The notes under the pieces: model-generated
The model's input: the letters and a program-made list of their open reading frames with translations, nothing else
Told to the model about the DNA's origin: nothing
Databases searched by the model: none
In this document: positions 59,759 through 64,000 of the stretch, one piece after another
Layout: the number at the start of each line of letters is the position of its first letter
How positions within the stretch are numbered: the first letter of the stretch is position 1
Made by a program: the position numbers and the translations under genes
Assembly (NCBI GenBank): GCA_007922225.1
Contig: ML679969.1
Location: forward strand, 14,753,999 to 14,817,998
Length of the DNA stretch: 64,000 bases
From: Emydura subglobosa
Lineage: Eukaryota; Chordata; Testudines; Chelidae
Direction of reading: 5' to 3'

Positions 59759-61624
59759 TGAAAGGTGTTGACATCTGGCAGCAGTTGAATTGTGCCTGAC
59801 CTGTTCTCCAGCTCTGGGTTTCCATAGTACAATAGACTGCATCAGAACTAGCACAGACTGGCATTTTTGTGCACAGTCCAAAGAGGAAAGGTCAAGAACG
59901 ATATGGCATGGAGGAGTCAACCCTTCAACTCCCCTTCCTGGAGAGAGCGAGGGCTCGTTGACAGGGGGCAGCACTGCCCCATGCTGTCCTTGTTCAGTGA
60001 ATAAACGGAGGCCTCGGTCTCCAGGCCTCCCAGTCTCAGTGTCCCTTTGTTTTGACTCTATGTCCTGAACTCCTGTCCCTGCTTGTTCATTTTTGTCTCC
60101 TGTACTCAGTGTCCGTGGCCTCCACCCACTAATCCCTGTTATTAACTAGGTTGGCACTTTTCACAAACAGTAATGTAGTCTTATAACTTGAAGTAAAACC
60201 ATTTCTACCTGACCTTTCTCAGTGGCCCTACTCAGATGAAGCCGTGATGATTGAATGAATGGGTGTGTTTTTGGTAGACAGCATACATAATCAGTGCAAT
60301 AGATTGTGTCCCAAGTGTGAAAGCTTCCATTTCCAAAAATGGAAGGAATGGAAAGTACCTCTCAATGCATAGCAATCTAGGCTTTCTCTGCTGCTCCCAG
60401 CTTGCCTGAAAGGGATAGGAGCCTCCAAGGTAAGGTTCTTTGCTCATTTAGCCTGAGGTCTCTGGGTGGAGTGATAGCTTTGGTGAAACGTGCTGAATTA
60501 TTTGTGGCATTTTTGGTGAGGCAAATGTTACACCTGGGGCAGCGAGTCCCGAGAAACATACTCGTTTCCCTTCAGATGCCAAGTTGGACTTGAGCTCCTG
60601 AACTTAGCAGCGCGGCTTCCTGAACCAAAAGTAGAGGGGAAATGAGAATAAGGTCAGTAGGCACAGCAGAAGCATTGCTAGAAATTACCAGGAAGGACAA
60701 ATGCAATATTCATGGTGGATAAAACCATCATTTCGGCTTCCGGCACGCAAATCAGAGTGCAGCATGGCCCCAAAGTGCATTGAAGGAAAATGATTGAATT
60801 TTTAATAGTTGTATTTTAGCAGTGGAGCTGACTGAGTTGCATCCTGGCTCCATGTGAATGAAAAAGACTCCCTGTAATCCTGATGAGATCCACATGCTTG
60901 TTGGATTCCATACTGCTCTGTGTAAGAATTCCTCCTGCTCCGCCCTTAACAGGTCTAAATCCGGAGCCTATAATCACTGGAGTTGTCTCACTGATTTCTG
61001 GGACTATTATTGATGTCAATGGTATTTGAGAGCTCTCAGCTTCTCCTGGGTATTTTAAAGATCAGGCAGGGTGAGTCCCTAAACATGGATATTTTGCCCT
61101 TTAAAAATGGATTGTTTTGTCGCTCAAATCTTTGATTCAAAGTGTCTTCATTTAAAGACAATGGCATTAGCTATCACAGGTGGATAAAGAGTAGTGTACA
61201 TGTGTGTGGAGAGGAGAGGGCACGCAGAGTTAAGAGGCGCTTACTGAGTTGAAGTGGATGATTAAATGTATCAGTCAAAATGGATTTGCCCCTGAAGCCG
61301 TTGAAACGGAATTACTCTGAAGGTGCACTTACCAAAGCACCTCGTGTGGGCTCAGGTGAATTCATACGGGAGAAATATCCAGGACTAGGAAGAGTGTCCT
61401 GTGGGAGGGTCTGCACATTCCACAATGCAAAAGTAAATAGAGGAGCTGCCTTGAAAAGGACTAGAGTATCGCACTGGGGACTCACACGAAAAATAAAACT
61501 GCTGCTAAAGGGGAAGAGGCTGGCTGCTTTTTGTCTGTTCAGGCAAAGTGGCCCCCAGCCGTCGCTCTCACACATTCCGGTTTCCTGACACTCTTTGAAA
61601 CATCTAGCAGACCAGCCATTGACT
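59759..61624. other. Unique sequence, no gene seen
   Basis: The open frames at 59790-60068 and 61280-61588 (92-102 codons) have antisense partners and no recognisable domain. A very weak palindrome of the 7869 type may lie at 60951-61045. Confidence 0.45.
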
Positions 61625-61720
61625 CAGTGTGTGATGCTGAGCAACTGATAAGACCCACTCATGTCTTAGTCTCCCCAAGTGGAAAATTGGGTGAAAAGCA
61701 GGAACATCACTAAAAAAATG
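61625..61720 (+). repeat. MIR-like core fragment
   Basis: 'tgtgtgatgctgagcaactg', 'gtcttagtctccccaagtgg' and 'aaaattgggtgaaaagc' keep the spacing of the MIR core with many substitutions. Confidence 0.4.
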
Positions 61721-62659
61721 GATGCTGCACAAGAAGCTGAGCTTCCCTAAGTAAATAAATTACAACAGCAGCAAAACCTGCCGGAAGTCACTGGAGCTGA
61801 AAAACTCTGACCCTGGTGTACTTGTTCCACTTGTTAGCCTCTCACATGGCCATCAGCTTGTGGAGAATTCAATCTCTTTTCAGTTTCCAGTTCATGACTG
61901 ACTGCACCTGATGATGTGGAACGTTTGCTATCCAGAGAAGGTCGGAGTGTATTGCCTCCAAAAATGTGAACTTGGAGAATCCTTGAGATTCACTATAAGA
62001 TTAAGTGCAGAGAGTCAGGTCAGCACTGACTGAGGTAGGCTGCTTTGTTCACTTAGTTTTAACTAGCTCATGGTTGTCCATACTTTGAACAAGTATACTG
62101 CCAGATAATTAGGTATACAATAAAAATGGTTCTGATTACTCTGTCAACCACATCACTCGCCTCACTAGATGGCAGAGAATCCTATGGCTAGGAAAACCTT
62201 GTCTACAAGGGAGTTTTTCAAGCTAGCATACTCACATAGGTTTTTTTGCTGGCTCATCCAGCTGTATAACTCATATTTAACATCAGTGAATTTCTTCACA
62301 GCTTCACCCCCTAGCAAAACAGACAGCAAACAAAGTCATTGCAAATATCTGATCTTCAAACTGTACCCTGTGTTGATTGACATAAGGGACAAGGCATTAT
62401 TTTTGTTTCCTAGTTAGAAAACATGTAGCTAACATGGTATGAACTGTGAATGTTACACCTGAACTTCAGTTGAAATATGGTTTTTGTGATCATTCAAGTT
62501 TAAAATGTGCTTTTAGCAAGTGCAACATTTAAGTGCTTTGAATTCGTGTAGAAAGTGTAATGTGTAAGCGTTCTGGAGATGGCCACATTGACATTTGCTT
62601 TGAAATTCAAAAGAATATTAACAAGAAAATTTTCCCTTATGAGCTTTTTGGGATGGTGC
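61721..62659. other. Unique sequence, no gene seen
   Basis: No repeat or coding signal recognised. Confidence 0.5.
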
Positions 62660-62748
62660 TTTTGGGCTGAATTTGTGCAGTGCCTTGCACAATTGGGTCC
62701 AGGTCCAGGAGGAGCTCGTAGGTGCTACAGCAATAATAATAATAAGTT
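62660..62748 (+). repeat. MIR/L2-type SINE tail with (AAT)n end
   Basis: 'gtgcagtgccttgcacaatt' and 'gggtccaggtccaggaggag' precede 'gtaggtgctacagcaataat', which ends in an (AAT)n run. Only the 3' tail is present. Confidence 0.6.
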
Positions 62749-64000
62749 ATTTTTATTAGCCCTGTTGTATCATGTACTGCCCTTTTATTGATTCAGCAAG
62801 GATTGTCGGTTTCTGAAGGTGCATCGCCAGCGCACTATGCTGGCCAAAAAGACATGTCCAGAGGAGACTATGTCACCCACCATCGCTTGCAATTGCATTC
62901 CGAATTCTTGTTTCTCAACCCACCCATGTGCAGATCGTTCCTCAAGGGCCCATGATGCCAATGGAAAAATTCCCATTGGGTTCTGGATTAGGCCTTAGGT
63001 GATGAAAGGGAGTGCAGTGTTCCATGGGAGCGAGAGAGAGATTACATCCTTTCAACTGCATTTCTTTGGAAGGCAAATATGTCCCATTAATTCCCTGAAA
63101 AAACAGAAATAAATTAGGTACAAATGAAAGACAGACTAAATCAGCAAGATAAATACAGCTGCTGGAGCCAAGGTGTTCATTTTGTGGGAAAAAATAGCTT
63201 CCTTGGCGTGCGAGAAACAGAGGGTGGTATCTTGCTGCACAAGAACAGATGATTTCAATTGCTTGTGCTTCCATTCCTTTTACTGTGCATGTGATTAAAC
63301 TATGGCCCCATTTGTTTTAAAAGATCTGCCTCATCACCTGTTTACAGGACGCATGGATTTTTCATTACTGCCTTTGAAAGCGTACAAGAGAAAATGCTTC
63401 CTCACTTGCCTTTGGCTCAAGCTGTGCCCATAAAACATCACAATTACAGCAGAAGGAGTAAAGCAGAGTGGAGCTGTGCAGAAAATTGAGGGCATGTGCA
63501 TATTTCCTGTCCACACACTCTCGGGATTAGTAAAGGACACAGAGAAGAGTCCCCTCTGCTCCCCTTTTCAATATCTCCCTGGGAGTGGTTGGCACACACT
63601 GACATCAAGGGCACAGTTTGATGGTTGATACATTCCCTGCTCTCGGCCACTTCCTCTGAGCAGTAACCTCAAAGATGGGTTCAGATTCTAGGGGACTGAA
63701 AATACTCAGGGCAGGTGCCATGCGATACTTGTTCTCAGGTATTCACTGGAGCCTGTCACCTCCCCCCTTCCCCCATTTAGAGTCAGGATGAAATTCCCAA
63801 ACAGCCGAGCCCTGGATGGAAGTGGTTCTGATTTGTTTCCCAGGATATTCGCTGTGAGAGATTGCTAAAATGAGTGGAAGGCACGGAAGGTTTTCTGTCT
63901 TTAGAAAGGATATATGAGCCATTGAGCAAGGCACGCGGACCACACACTCTTTCCTCTTTAATGCACGTTTAACGGTAAGTGACAGGTAGGGCAGCAGGCG
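62749..64000. other. Unique sequence, no gene seen
   Basis: No repeat family or convincing exon to the end of the window. The 110-codon minus frame (62942-63274) is unremarkable. Confidence 0.5.

Noticed and set aside
1..64000. CRISPR arrays, operons, phage or other prokaryotic systems
   Set aside because: No regularly spaced repeats and no long dense ORFs. The repeat content is that of a vertebrate nuclear genome.

Overview
This is vertebrate nuclear DNA with no recognisable gene. Three observations point to a sauropsid, most likely a turtle. There are several 3'-truncated CR1 LINE copies whose 3' ends carry the 'aggaggtcagactagatgat' type of signature. There are many MIR/Core-type SINEs with an L2-like tail. 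Small hAT-like and other inverted-repeat elements look like families I associate with chelonian genomes. Turtle is an inference from repeat style; a crocodilian or bird is not strictly excluded. No open reading frame exceeds about 163 codons. None looks like a conserved protein except where it lies in a retrotransposon relic. I see no rRNA, tRNA gene or CRISPR array. Unique sequence separates the repeats, so the window reads as intergenic or deep-intronic DNA.

Layout. 0-13 kb: a TG-rich start, two copies of a 5S-rRNA-derived SINE (655-770 and 2325-2830), a hAT-like element (784-1051), two hAT right ends (to 5347 and 5550), a CRE plus RFX-like site (6785-6811), an L2-type LINE coding relic (9402-9613), a reverse-strand SINE (10960-11375) and a reverse CR1/L3 fragment (12255-12445). 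13-29 kb: small palindromic elements, MIR copies, a 396-bp inverted-repeat element rich in A and T (19018-19413), an L2-like 3' end (23340-23575) and a MITE (28209-28471). 29-44 kb: a long CR1 3' end (29168-30029), a TA-flanked MITE (31761-31892), the best 5S-derived SINE (33409-33839), more MIR copies, and a CpG-bearing homeodomain-site-rich block (43780-44110) that is a good conserved-enhancer candidate. 44-64 kb: a reverse-strand Tx1/L1-type LINE 3' end (44390-45690), a CR1 with most of its C-terminal coding frame intact (50990-51809), a hAT MITE nested in an older palindromic repeat (53533-53800), an AT-rich repeat-free block (54640-55320), and a reverse CR1 split by a 67-bp palindrome flanked by a 9-bp direct repeat (55962-56640).

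No genes act together here. The value of the window lies in its transposon layers, two nested insertions whose target-site duplications can be read directly, and a few repeat-free blocks that may be regulatory. All family assignments come from pattern recognition and hand translation, not database searches.
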